This document shows positions 16,020-23,957 of a DNA stretch of 36,812 nt, one piece after another; the first letter of the stretch is position 1, and the number at the start of each line of letters is the position of its first letter. The stretch is from Candidatus Dependentiae bacterium. GTDB lineage: Bacteria > Babelota > Babeliae > Babelales > UASB340. The translations under genes were made by a program, and so were the position numbers. The DNA lies in contig JAHIKO010000052.1 in the NCBI GenBank assembly GCA_018897535.1, forward strand, positions 1 through 36,812, read 5' to 3'. A model generated the notes under the pieces. That model was not told the origin of the DNA. It saw only the letters and a program-made list of their open reading frames with translations, and searched no databases.

Positions 16020-16592
16020 TCAATCAACATTTGTTTCTATAACTTTACAAAGCTCAGCTACAGTTTGGTCAAATATATTATTTATAATTTTATAGTCAAA
16101 AAATCTTGATTTATCTGCTTCTTTTAATTCTTTAATTGCCAGTTCAATACGTTTTTCTATTTTATCTTTATCATCGCCACGTTTAATTAAACGTTTTTTA
16201 AGAATATCCAAACTAGGAACTGTAATCCAAATTAAAATAGCATTTGATAATAACTTTTTGTACTCTTTAACTCCAACTAAGTCTGTAACAATTACAAAAG
16301 ATTTTCCAAGTTTTAAATCGTTTATAATACTTGCCGGCGAGCCATAGAATTCACCACTGTATTTTGTAGTTTCAAGAAAAAAGTTATTTTTTAATTTATT
16401 TTCAAAATCTTTAAGTGATATAAAGTGATAATCTTTGCCGTTAATTTCGCCCTGTCGAGGAGATCTTGTTGTATAGGTTATTACTTTTGAAATATCTATT
16501 TTATTTGCCATTCTTTTAATTGCTTCATTTGTAACTGTTGTTTTTCCGGCACCGGATGGTGCTGCAATTATAAATATTTTACCTGTTTTCAT
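16020..16592 (-). CDS. gmk: Guanylate kinase
   Basis: Guanylate kinase phosphorylates GMP to GDP with ATP, an essential step to GTP and dGTP. The 190 residues include the P-loop APSGAGKT at 11-18. The GMP-binding segment T-Y-T-T-R-S-P-R-Q-G-E-x-N-G-K-D-Y-H-F and Y-S-G-E-F-Y-G-S are present, with R-x-x-x-R-G-D in the lid region. The stop is TGA. It is the third gene of a run with the channel-like gene and the binding-protein fusion (gap 19 bases), an unusual neighbourhood for gmk. Confidence 0.97.
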   Translation of the reverse strand: MKTGKIFIIAAPSGAGKTTVTNEAIKRMANKIDISKVITYTTRSPRQGEINGKDYHFISLKDFENKLKNNFFLETTKYSGEFYGSPASIINDLKLGKSFVIVTDLVGVKEYKKLLSNAILIWITVPSLDILKKRLIKRGDDKDKIEKRIELAIKELKEADKSRFFDYKIINNIFDQTVAELCKVIETNVD

Positions 16593-16611
16593 ATTTTACC
16601 TTCAAATATTT

Positions 16612-18786
16612 TTACTCATTTTTCATTATAACTTCATCACCGGTATCAAGCCATACCGTATTAAATATTTCTCTTCTTTCCGGGTTAAAGTTTAACATTA
16701 AACCTTTATAATTTTGATTTTTTATATTTTCCATTTCAGCCAAAATTTTTTCATTTGTAATTGGTTCCGGTATTTTTTTAATAATATCAAAAAATACACT
16801 TGCTGCCATATATCCTTCAAGTATAAATGTGCTTAATGGTTCACCGGCTTTTGTTGTATCGGTGACAAATTCTTTAACCAGTTCAATATCGCTTTTTATT
16901 GGATCCGGTGTAAGTTGTGTATTTATAAATTTTATTTTTTTGTTTCTTAAAAATGTTTTTAGCGCAGATCCTGAGCATGCACTTATTCCAAAGAGTTTTT
17001 TATTAAATAAAAATTCCATTCCCAGGCTGTTAATCAAATTTTGTACTGCAACATCAGAAGATAATACTATTATGGCTTCTGGTTCAAAATCCAGTATTTT
17101 TTTTACAGCATCTTTATTATCAACAGATTGTGCTAGATGGGATATTTCTATCCAATTTTTATCTTTTACTAAATTATTTTTATTTAAAATTTCAAATGCT
17201 TTTTCTGCTGCACTTTTACTAAATGCTTCTTCTTTGTAAAATACAACTATTTTATTTGGTGCGTATTTTTCAAGTAAGTAATTTGTAAGAACTTGAGCTT
17301 CTCTATCAGATGAAGCAAAGAAGTGGATAACATTTTTTAGATCTTTTTGTCTATAAGTTGGAGACGTTACTTCAGGTAAAAATACTGCAATTTTATTTTC
17401 TTTTATTAACTGAAGATATCCTCTAAATTGTAAACTTCCAACAGGACATAAAATCGTATTTATTCCGGAATCTATTAATAGTTTTATGTTTTTTTCAGCC
17501 ATATCGGGGCTGTATTTATCGTCGAGGTGTACTAGCTTTATTTTTTTATTATTTATACCGTTACCTGCATTTATTTTTTTAATAACCAAATGCAGACCTT
17601 TTAAAATATCTCTTGAAATATTTGCAAGCTCACCGGAAAAGTCCATTGTCGTTCCGATTAATATTTCACTTAATTTTTCTTTTTCAGTAATAAACTCTTT
17701 TTGAGCATCGGTTTTTTGTGAAAGTAAACTCAGTTGTTTTTTATCAAACTCTTTTATCAAATTAGCGTCTTTATAATATAAATCTAAGCTGTTATTTATT
17801 GGCTTTAGTATTACAAAAGCATCATTTTTGAACTGAAAAATTTTTTGAGAATAGTTTGTTGTTCCGGATATTGTAGACCAGGCAACAGCTCCTTTATCAG
17901 GAAAAAGTTCAAACAAACCGTCTGTTTTTTTATGTTTTGTAATATTATTGTTATCACCATTTATAATTGCAATGACATTTTCTTTTTCAATTATTTTTGA
18001 AAAACTTCTATTAAAATATGAAATGCGTATGAAATCGTTTTTGTTTTTGTCAGTATTTATATAAATGGCTATTGGTAAACTGCTTAAAAATTTGTTAATT
18101 TCTTCTTTTAGTGGAATTTGTCCTAAAATTTTTGTGCCGGATTTTATAATTAATTCTTTTTTTAGTCCAAAATTTTGCCAATTTTCATCGATTTCGTATT
18201 TCCCTTTAATAAAAAATATATTTTTTGGGTTTTTTTCCATTAATTTCAGTATTAATGTAAATGTTTCAAGTATATATGGTGAATTTCCAAGAACGTTACC
18301 GTTGAATAAAATAAAATTATCTTTTTTTATGTTTAGATTTTTTTCTAAAATATCAAGCTTTATTAATTCGTTTAAACTTCTGACCAAAGAGTGAAAAGCT
18401 CCGCCAAGTTCTGTAAAAATTATAAAAGTTGAATCTTTTTGAGCTGTAATTTTTATACTATTTTGATCTGTAGTTTGATCGTTAGATTTTAGATTGGATA
18501 TTTTTTCGAGTAAATTTTTGAATTTTTTATATTCCCATCTATCTCTTTGTAATGTAATTTTGTCATATATATTTTGCACAAAAGATTGGAGCCTATCCGG
18601 GGTTTGTTTTTTATAAAAAGATGTATAATCGGCTTTTAACCAATTTTTATTATCAGGTTCAGGATATTCAGGTATTTTATTTGCATAATGATTTATATCA
18701 TCAATAGTTTGAAATAAATCTATTTCACTATTTGCTTTTGAGTTTATAAAAAATAAAAAAGTAAAAATTAAAAATAATTTATTCAC
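16612..18786 (-). CDS. Secreted fusion: degenerate PPP-phosphatase-like domain plus LIVBP-type periplasmic binding domain
   Basis: 724 residues. A signal peptide (1 to about 20, K-A-N-S end) sends it to the periplasm. Residues about 118-335 follow the order of a PPP serine/threonine phosphatase, but every metal motif is altered. E-L-G-G stands where D-x-H-G is expected, G-N-V-L-G-N for G-D-x-V-D-R-G, and K-G-K-Y-E for R-G-N-H-E. A later block at about 296-330 resembles the closing strands. Residues about 372-724 form a type I periplasmic binding protein of the Leu/Ile/Val family, with I-G-T-T-M-D-F-S-G, I-N-A-G-N-G-I and D-D-K-Y-S-P-x-x-A. The gene begins 14 bases after the pLGIC-like gene and ends 19 before gmk. 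The LIVBP call is firm; the pseudophosphatase call is a fold inference. Confidence 0.75.
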   Translation of the reverse strand: MNKLFLIFTFLFFINSKANSEIDLFQTIDDINHYANKIPEYPEPDNKNWLKADYTSFYKKQTPDRLQSFVQNIYDKITLQRDRWEYKKFKNLLEKISNLKSNDQTTDQNSIKITAQKDSTFIIFTELGGAFHSLVRSLNELIKLDILEKNLNIKKDNFILFNGNVLGNSPYILETFTLILKLMEKNPKNIFFIKGKYEIDENWQNFGLKKELIIKSGTKILGQIPLKEEINKFLSSLPIAIYINTDKNKNDFIRISYFNRSFSKIIEKENVIAIINGDNNNITKHKKTDGLFELFPDKGAVAWSTISGTTNYSQKIFQFKNDAFVILKPINNSLDLYYKDANLIKEFDKKQLSLLSQKTDAQKEFITEKEKLSEILIGTTMDFSGELANISRDILKGLHLVIKKINAGNGINNKKIKLVHLDDKYSPDMAEKNIKLLIDSGINTILCPVGSLQFRGYLQLIKENKIAVFLPEVTSPTYRQKDLKNVIHFFASSDREAQVLTNYLLEKYAPNKIVVFYKEEAFSKSAAEKAFEILNKNNLVKDKNWIEISHLAQSVDNKDAVKKILDFEPEAIIVLSSDVAVQNLINSLGMEFLFNKKLFGISACSGSALKTFLRNKKIKFINTQLTPDPIKSDIELVKEFVTDTTKAGEPLSTFILEGYMAASVFFDIIKKIPEPITNEKILAEMENIKNQNYKGLMLNFNPERREIFNTVWLDTGDEVIMKNE

Positions 18787-18800
18787 AATGCTCTCCCAAT

Positions 18801-20456
18801 TTATTTATAAAATATTAAAGCATAGGTTGTAAGAATTGTTGAAAGTATAAAGAATATAAAAAAATAACTTCTAAATAATTTTAGATTTTTTTCATTTTCA
18901 GGATTTTGTATGTTTAAACTTTTTATAGTGTAAATATTCAATAAAAGTACTATAAAAGAGCTTATTAATAATATTGTGTAAATTGTATTTGATACGGTAA
19001 AATATCGTACATTTGGACTCATATTTTCAATTGCAACAAGGTCAAAGATCAATGCACTTGTACTACCTACGGATAAAGATAGAATACCCGTTGTGTCTTT
19101 TGTATTTAAAATTAAAGAAAAAAGACTTAAGAAGAATACCATATAAAGTGGTAAAAATATTGCCAATGTTTTTCTAATACCTGATTTTTGAAAATCAAGT
19201 TCAAAAGAAACTATAGGATATTTTGTTGATTTGTCCGGTTCGTTTTTATCAAGAATTTCCTCAGAATAACCATATTCGACTTCCGTATTTATAATTTTCC
19301 AATCGTTTGTGAATATTTCTTCGCTTATTTGTAAGTCAGTATTGTATGAAACTAGAATTTCTGAGTTTGGATCCATTTTATTATTTAATAATTTTAGATA
19401 TATTTTATGATCCTCAAGTGGAAATAGTTTATAATCAAGATTGCTACTAAAACTTACAATAACTTCAAAATATGCCCATAATTTATCATTTATTATTTTT
19501 GTTTGGACATCCTCTTGTTTCAAAATATTGCCTTTATCGAAGGAAAAGCTTTTAATTTTGTCCAATGATACTAAGTTTGGATCAAACTCAAACCAAACTA
19601 TTGCATTTACTGTAAATTCATTTTTTACTATATCGAATTCCGGGAAATTTTTAATAAAAATTCCGGTTCTAATTTCATTGATGTTTTTTTCATCGGAAAA
19701 AGCTTTTATTGTTTTTAAATCCGTTTTTGGATCAGTAAAGCTAAATGTTTTGTTTTGTTTATAAAAAAGAAAAACCAAAACAGCAACCATTAATGTAATT
19801 ATGGTAATCTGAACTTTAACGTTTGATGCATAAAGAAGTATTTTATCTAAAGTTTCAGCTTTGATTATTGAATATATTCCGGCAAATATTATAAAATATG
19901 CGATTAATCTTGTAATTATTAAATGAATAAAAAATATATGATCCATATTAACTATTTTTATCAAATGAAAAAATGCAAAAATAGCAAAACCTATTGCAAT
20001 ATATTTAAATATTGGAAAATTATGATTTTTATTTGCTAAATAACCTAAAAGTATTACCGTTAAGCAAAGTATGAAATTTGTTACTTCAGATAAAAAATAT
20101 AGATTTAATTTTATTAAAAAATATTTTGAAGATATGAAAAAAATCACTGAAAATAAAACTATAAATATACTTAAGTAACCCCAAAATTTTAATTTTAGAT
20201 AAGAATCTATTTTTTTGTAAATTCCCCAAATTATTAATAAATATGCCATGGTTCTTATTATAATTAAAGGAGTGGTTAAAATTATATTAAGTTGAAATAG
20301 AGTTATAAGATGAGCGAGGGCAAAAAAACAGAAAGCTAATGCTATTTTTAAAATAAATTGATCTTTAGTTTTTCTGAATATAAAAAAACTAAAGATAGCG
20401 GTTAAAGAACATAAAATTAAGTTTATAACGGTTATAGGTTCATGTAAAAAAATCAT
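18801..20456 (-). CDS. Pentameric ligand-gated ion channel (Cys-loop/GLIC-like) homologue with an extra N-terminal membrane module
   Basis: 551 residues. About eight helices fill 1-230 and contain an internal duplication: A-F-C-F-F-A-L-A-H-L-I (about 41-51) and G-F-A-I-F-A-F-F-H-L-I (156-166), each followed after about 16 residues by I-R/T-R and a matching helix ending G-I-Y. Residues about 240-427 match a pLGIC extracellular domain, including the Pro loop (L-D-Y-K-L-F-P-L-E-D-H) and N-D-W-K-I-I. Then come M1 with the conserved Pro (429-450), Ser/Thr-rich M2 (about 456-475), an M2-M3 loop N-M-S-P-N-V-R-Y, M3 (486-513) and M4 (529-550). Bacterial relatives such as GLIC and ELIC are ion channels. 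The loop lacks the two Cys, as in bacteria. The binding-protein fusion is the next gene. Confidence 0.75.
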   Translation of the reverse strand: MIFLHEPITVINLILCSLTAIFSFFIFRKTKDQFILKIALAFCFFALAHLITLFQLNIILTTPLIIIRTMAYLLIIWGIYKKIDSYLKLKFWGYLSIFIVLFSVIFFISSKYFLIKLNLYFLSEVTNFILCLTVILLGYLANKNHNFPIFKYIAIGFAIFAFFHLIKIVNMDHIFFIHLIITRLIAYFIIFAGIYSIIKAETLDKILLYASNVKVQITIITLMVAVLVFLFYKQNKTFSFTDPKTDLKTIKAFSDEKNINEIRTGIFIKNFPEFDIVKNEFTVNAIVWFEFDPNLVSLDKIKSFSFDKGNILKQEDVQTKIINDKLWAYFEVIVSFSSNLDYKLFPLEDHKIYLKLLNNKMDPNSEILVSYNTDLQISEEIFTNDWKIINTEVEYGYSEEILDKNEPDKSTKYPIVSFELDFQKSGIRKTLAIFLPLYMVFFLSLFSLILNTKDTTGILSLSVGSTSALIFDLVAIENMSPNVRYFTVSNTIYTILLISSFIVLLLNIYTIKSLNIQNPENEKNLKLFRSYFFIFFILSTILTTYALIFYK

Positions 20457-20520
20457 ATAAGTCCTTTAAATCTTAAAAATTTTGATTTTTATTCCAAAAA
20501 TACTTAATATTTATAATATT

Positions 20521-20549
20521 TGATAAATTATTTTAGTGTTTCGTGTCAA
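20521..20549 (-). promoter_or_regulatory. Promoter for the channel/binding-protein/gmk operon
   Basis: On the minus strand, consensus TTGACA (20549-20544) is followed after exactly 17 bases by TTATCA (20526-20521). Transcription would start near 20514, about 58 bases before the channel ATG at 20456. It overlaps the region upstream of the divergent proS. Confidence 0.5.
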
Positions 20550-20581
20550 TATTTTGAACTTATCGGGTTATAGGTATTAGT

Positions 20582-22015
20582 ATGAATAAACTTTCGGATA
20601 TAAATAAAGATTTTGCACAATGGTACCAAGATGTTTTAAGTGAAGCTGAACTGGTTGATCAAAGTCCGGTTAAAGGATGTTTTGTTCTTCGACCTTATTC
20701 TTATGCCATATGGGAAAATATACAAAAAGTATTGGATAAAAAAATTAAAGAAACCGGTACGCAAAATGCCTATTTTCCTTTATTTATTCCGGAAAGCTTT
20801 TTGAAAAAAGAAGCAAAACATGTGGAAGGTTTTTCGCCTGAGCTTGCTGTTGTAACTCATGCCGGCGGAAAAGAGCTTGAAGAACCATTGGTTGTTCGCC
20901 CAACCTCTGAAACTATTATTTATTATATGTTTTCAAAATGGATAAAATCGTGGAGAGACTTACCTTTAAAAATAAATCAATGGGCCAATGTTGTCAGATG
21001 GGAAATGCGTACGAGGCCATTTTTACGAACTACAGAATTTTTATGGCAAGAAGGGCATACGGCACATGCAACGCATGAAGAGGCTGTTGAATTTTCAAAA
21101 CGTATGTTAGATATTTATAAAGATTTTGTTGAAAATTATTTGGCTATTCCCGCGATAGCCGGTATCAAATCCGACAATGAGCGCTTTGCCGGAGCAGATA
21201 GAACACTGACAATAGAAGGCCTAATGCAAGATGGAAAAGCCTTACAACTTTGCACAAGCCATGTTTTGGCCCACAGTTTTTCAAAATCTTTTGATATTCA
21301 ATTTCAGGATAAAGATGGAAATTTAAGTTCGCCATATTGTACTTCTTGGGGTGCAACTACAAGACTTATTGGGGCATTGATTATGACTCATGGCGATCAA
21401 AACGGTTTGATTATTCCTCCTAAAATTGCATCGATTCAGGTTATAATTGTACCAATATTTAAAGAAGAAAAAGATAAAGAATTGGTAATAAATAAAGCCG
21501 AAGAAATTAAAAATTTGCTTATAAATAATGGTGTTCTTGCACAAATTGATAATGATGATCAATTAACTCCGGGCGCAAAATTTTTTAAATGGGAATTAAA
21601 AGGTGTTCCTGTAAGACTTGAGATAGGACCTAAAGATATTGAAAAAAATCAGGTTGTTCTTGTTAATAGAGTTGAACAGGATAAAACAAAGAAAAAACAG
21701 TTTGTTTCTATAGATAATATTGATAAAGAAATTAACTTATTGCTTGAAAATATTCAAAAAAGTTTGTTTGAAAAAGCAAAAAAAAGATTAAACGATAATT
21801 GGTATCAAGCTGATAATTTAAACGAAATAGCAAAAAATCTTGAAGAAAAGAATGGTTTATATCAAACAGGTTGGTGCGGTTCATCAGATTGTGAAACTAA
21901 GTTAAAAGATTATAAAGCTTCTATTAGATGCTTACTTGATAGCAAAAAAAATAAAGCTTGTTTTTCTTGTGGCAAATCGGCTAAAACTGATGTGTTGGTT
22001 GCAAAGGCTTACTAA
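20582..22015 (+). CDS. proS: Prolyl-tRNA synthetase, archaeal/eukaryote-like type
   Basis: The enzyme attaches proline to tRNA(Pro). At 477 residues it lacks the bacterial editing insertion and has the shorter ProS type-3 layout. Class II motif 2 is seen in V-V-R-W-E-M-R and F-L-R-T-T-E-F-L-W-Q-E-G-H-T, and motif 3 in T-R-L-I-G-A-L-I-M-T-H-G-D. An anticodon-binding domain follows. The C-terminal zinc-binding domain carries four cysteines (W-C-G, D-C-E, A-C-F-S-C-G). Most Gram-negatives carry the longer bacterial form, so this is a lineage marker. It is transcribed divergently from the channel gene, and xer follows 17 bases downstream. Confidence 0.96.
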   Translation: MNKLSDINKDFAQWYQDVLSEAELVDQSPVKGCFVLRPYSYAIWENIQKVLDKKIKETGTQNAYFPLFIPESFLKKEAKHVEGFSPELAVVTHAGGKELEEPLVVRPTSETIIYYMFSKWIKSWRDLPLKINQWANVVRWEMRTRPFLRTTEFLWQEGHTAHATHEEAVEFSKRMLDIYKDFVENYLAIPAIAGIKSDNERFAGADRTLTIEGLMQDGKALQLCTSHVLAHSFSKSFDIQFQDKDGNLSSPYCTSWGATTRLIGALIMTHGDQNGLIIPPKIASIQVIIVPIFKEEKDKELVINKAEEIKNLLINNGVLAQIDNDDQLTPGAKFFKWELKGVPVRLEIGPKDIEKNQVVLVNRVEQDKTKKKQFVSIDNIDKEINLLLENIQKSLFEKAKKRLNDNWYQADNLNEIAKNLEEKNGLYQTGWCGSSDCETKLKDYKASIRCLLDSKKNKACFSCGKSAKTDVLVAKAY

Positions 22016-22032
22016 TTTGCTTTGGAGTTATT

Positions 22033-22965
22033 ATGCCGAACGGTATTAACGATGAAAGCATGTATAATGCTTTTATAACTTTTTTGTTAACGGAAAAAAG
22101 ATATTCAAAAAATACTTTTCTTGCATATAAAAAAGACGTAGAACAGTTATTGCAATTTTTAAAAGAAAAAAAAGTAAATCTGGCAAATTCAAATAAAACC
22201 CATTTGAAAAATTTTTTAAAAAAATTAAAAGAAAGCGGTGTGTCGGCAAAAACGCTGTCTAGAAAAATTTCGTGCTTGAAAGCGTTTTTTAATTTTTTGT
22301 CTGAAAGATTTAAAATTTCAAATAAAGCCGGTGCATTAATATTTCCCAAATTAGAACAAACATTGCCTATTTATCTTACTGAAAGTGAAATCGAAGAGTT
22401 ATTAAAAACTGCTGCAAAAGATAATTCCGATAAAGGTGTGCGAAACAGGGTGATGCTTTCTTTGTTATATGCGTCCGGTATGAGAGTTTCAGAGTTGGTT
22501 GAATTAAAAATAGATCAAATTCATTTTGACACAGGATTTATTTCTTTAGTAGGAAAAGGAAACAAAGAGCGCGTAATACCTTTGCCTGAAGGTGTTTTAA
22601 AATTTTTGAATTTTTATTTGGAAAAAATTTATGAAAATTTAAAACCAAAAGTTGAAAAAAATAAACATGTTTTTGGAAAAAATTATTTATTTTTTTCTTA
22701 TTATAATAACGATATAAAGCCAATATCCAGGCAATCTTTTTGGATAATTTTAAAAAACATTTTATCAAAAACTAAAATAAATAAAAAAGTTTCTCCACAT
22801 ACATTGAGACATTCTTTAGCAACACATTTATTAAAAAGTGGTGCAAATATACGATCATTACAGCTTTTATTGGGCCATGAAAATATTTCTACAGTGCAAA
22901 TTTATACACATCTTGAAAAAAGTCATGTAAGAAAAATTTACGATGACAAGCATCCAAGGGCGTAA
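22033..22965 (+). CDS. Tyrosine recombinase XerC/XerD-type
   Basis: 310 residues. The N-terminal SAM-like core-binding domain spans about 10-95. The catalytic domain shows Arg151 (G-M-R-V-S-E-L), Lys175 (V-G-K-G-N-K-E-R), His256 and Arg259 (H-T-L-R-H-S-L-A-T-H), His282 (L-G-H) and Tyr291 (Y-T-H). All six are the expected residues. Such enzymes resolve chromosome dimers at dif. C versus D cannot be told apart without the other copy or a tree. A GGAG ribosome site precedes the ATG. The gene is immediately followed by the inverted-repeat cassette at 22973-23242. Confidence 0.93.
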   Translation: MPNGINDESMYNAFITFLLTEKRYSKNTFLAYKKDVEQLLQFLKEKKVNLANSNKTHLKNFLKKLKESGVSAKTLSRKISCLKAFFNFLSERFKISNKAGALIFPKLEQTLPIYLTESEIEELLKTAAKDNSDKGVRNRVMLSLLYASGMRVSELVELKIDQIHFDTGFISLVGKGNKERVIPLPEGVLKFLNFYLEKIYENLKPKVEKNKHVFGKNYLFFSYYNNDIKPISRQSFWIILKNILSKTKINKKVSPHTLRHSLATHLLKSGANIRSLQLLLGHENISTVQIYTHLEKSHVRKIYDDKHPRA

Positions 22966-22972
22966 TATTAGT

Positions 22973-23242
22973 TAGCCCGGAGCTTACGCACGCGGGATAC
23001 AACAAAATCGCCTGCTTATGCAGGCTTTAAAAAATAAGATTGGATTCACTGTCGTAGTAGTGTATGACTAAAACTACGCTTCCGTCTTCGCGTAAAGCTT
23101 CGACGAGACACAGTAGGTTGAACGGAAAACACAAAAAGTTTATTCAAAAAATAAAAATCTTAAGTTGTTATTAAATTTGGTTTATTGAGCCTGCGTAAGC
23201 GGGCGATTTTAAGGTAGCCCTGAGCGTATGCTCTGGGCATAT
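22973..23242. repeat. Inverted-repeat cassette with palindromic arms between xer and ogg
   Basis: Left arm 22973-23030 and right arm 23184-23242 are imperfect inverted copies; both contain AAAATCGCC followed by (T/C)GCTTA(T/C)GCAGGCT. Each arm is itself two palindromes, for example GCCTGC/GCAGGC on the left, and GCCC-t-GAGC with GCTC-t-GGGC on the right. The centre (about 23038-23130) holds a degenerate relative of the palindromic element in lnt, sharing CTTCGCG(C/T)AA(A/G)GCTTCG. The G+C content is well above the local background. No ORF is carried. The look is of a MITE or nested palindromic elements. Confidence 0.7.
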
Positions 23243-23860
23243 TTACTTTAATACTTTACCGGTCATGTGTGCCCAAATCATTAGATCCAGCCGTGATTGT
23301 GCAATATTAAAATTTTTTAAAATTTCTTCAAAATATAAATAATTTTTTTTACTAATAGTTTTTGGAATTTCACTAATCAAATTATGATGCTTTAAAAAAC
23401 GTAAAACGTGTCTATCTATTATTGCAAAATTATTATAACCGACATTTCTTAAAAAATGTGATGCTTCTTTGTATCCAAGTCCCTTAATATTTGTCACTAA
23501 AAACTCTCTTGCTTGAAAATCGGACAGATTTTGCAATATATCTTTAATATTTAAAAATTTGCGCGCTAGAAAAATATATGATGCTTTAGTGTTATGAAAT
23601 CGATGGCCATGTTTTTTTATCGTATAAGCGATTTGTGTTTGCGTTTTTTTTGCAAAACCATCCATAGATAATTCTATTTGAATTTTTATTGCAGTTTCGG
23701 CTTTTGAGTTTGCCGTAAGCAGGCAAAAGCAAAGTTCATTGAACCATTCTTGATTATTTTTATTTTTGAATAGATTAAATTCGTTTAATCGTATTTCAAT
23801 TTCGCTTTTAATATTTTCAGTTAAATTTTTTTCTAAAAAAATTAATATATTTTTATGCAT
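23243..23860 (-). CDS. ogg: Archaeal-type 8-oxoguanine DNA glycosylase/AP lyase (Ogg2)
   Basis: 205 residues, HhH-GPD superfamily. The HhH motif and active site read I-K-G-L-G-Y-K-E-A-S-H-F-L-R-N-V-G; the catalytic Lys is about 131 and the catalytic Asp about 149 (I-I-D-R-H), 18 residues apart as in Methanocaldococcus Ogg. The enzyme removes 8-oxoguanine and cuts the abasic strand. The Ogg2 family is mainly archaeal with scattered bacterial members, so transfer is possible but may be old in this lineage. The gene ends against the right arm of the inverted-repeat cassette. Confidence 0.9.
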   Translation of the reverse strand: MHKNILIFLEKNLTENIKSEIEIRLNEFNLFKNKNNQEWFNELCFCLLTANSKAETAIKIQIELSMDGFAKKTQTQIAYTIKKHGHRFHNTKASYIFLARKFLNIKDILQNLSDFQAREFLVTNIKGLGYKEASHFLRNVGYNNFAIIDRHVLRFLKHHNLISEIPKTISKKNYLYFEEILKNFNIAQSRLDLMIWAHMTGKVLK

Positions 23861-23957
23861 GTTTTTTAATTTTTACTTTTACTATTTTGTTACGTGTTTT
23901 ATAATAATCAAGTTAATTAGTTTTTAATTTTATAATAAATTTAAAGAGAGTAAAGTT

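Noticed and set aside
22966..23242. dif site beside the Xer recombinase gene
   Set aside because: No 28-bp sequence with the two 11-bp Xer arms and 6-bp spacer could be recognised; the palindromes here do not match that layout.
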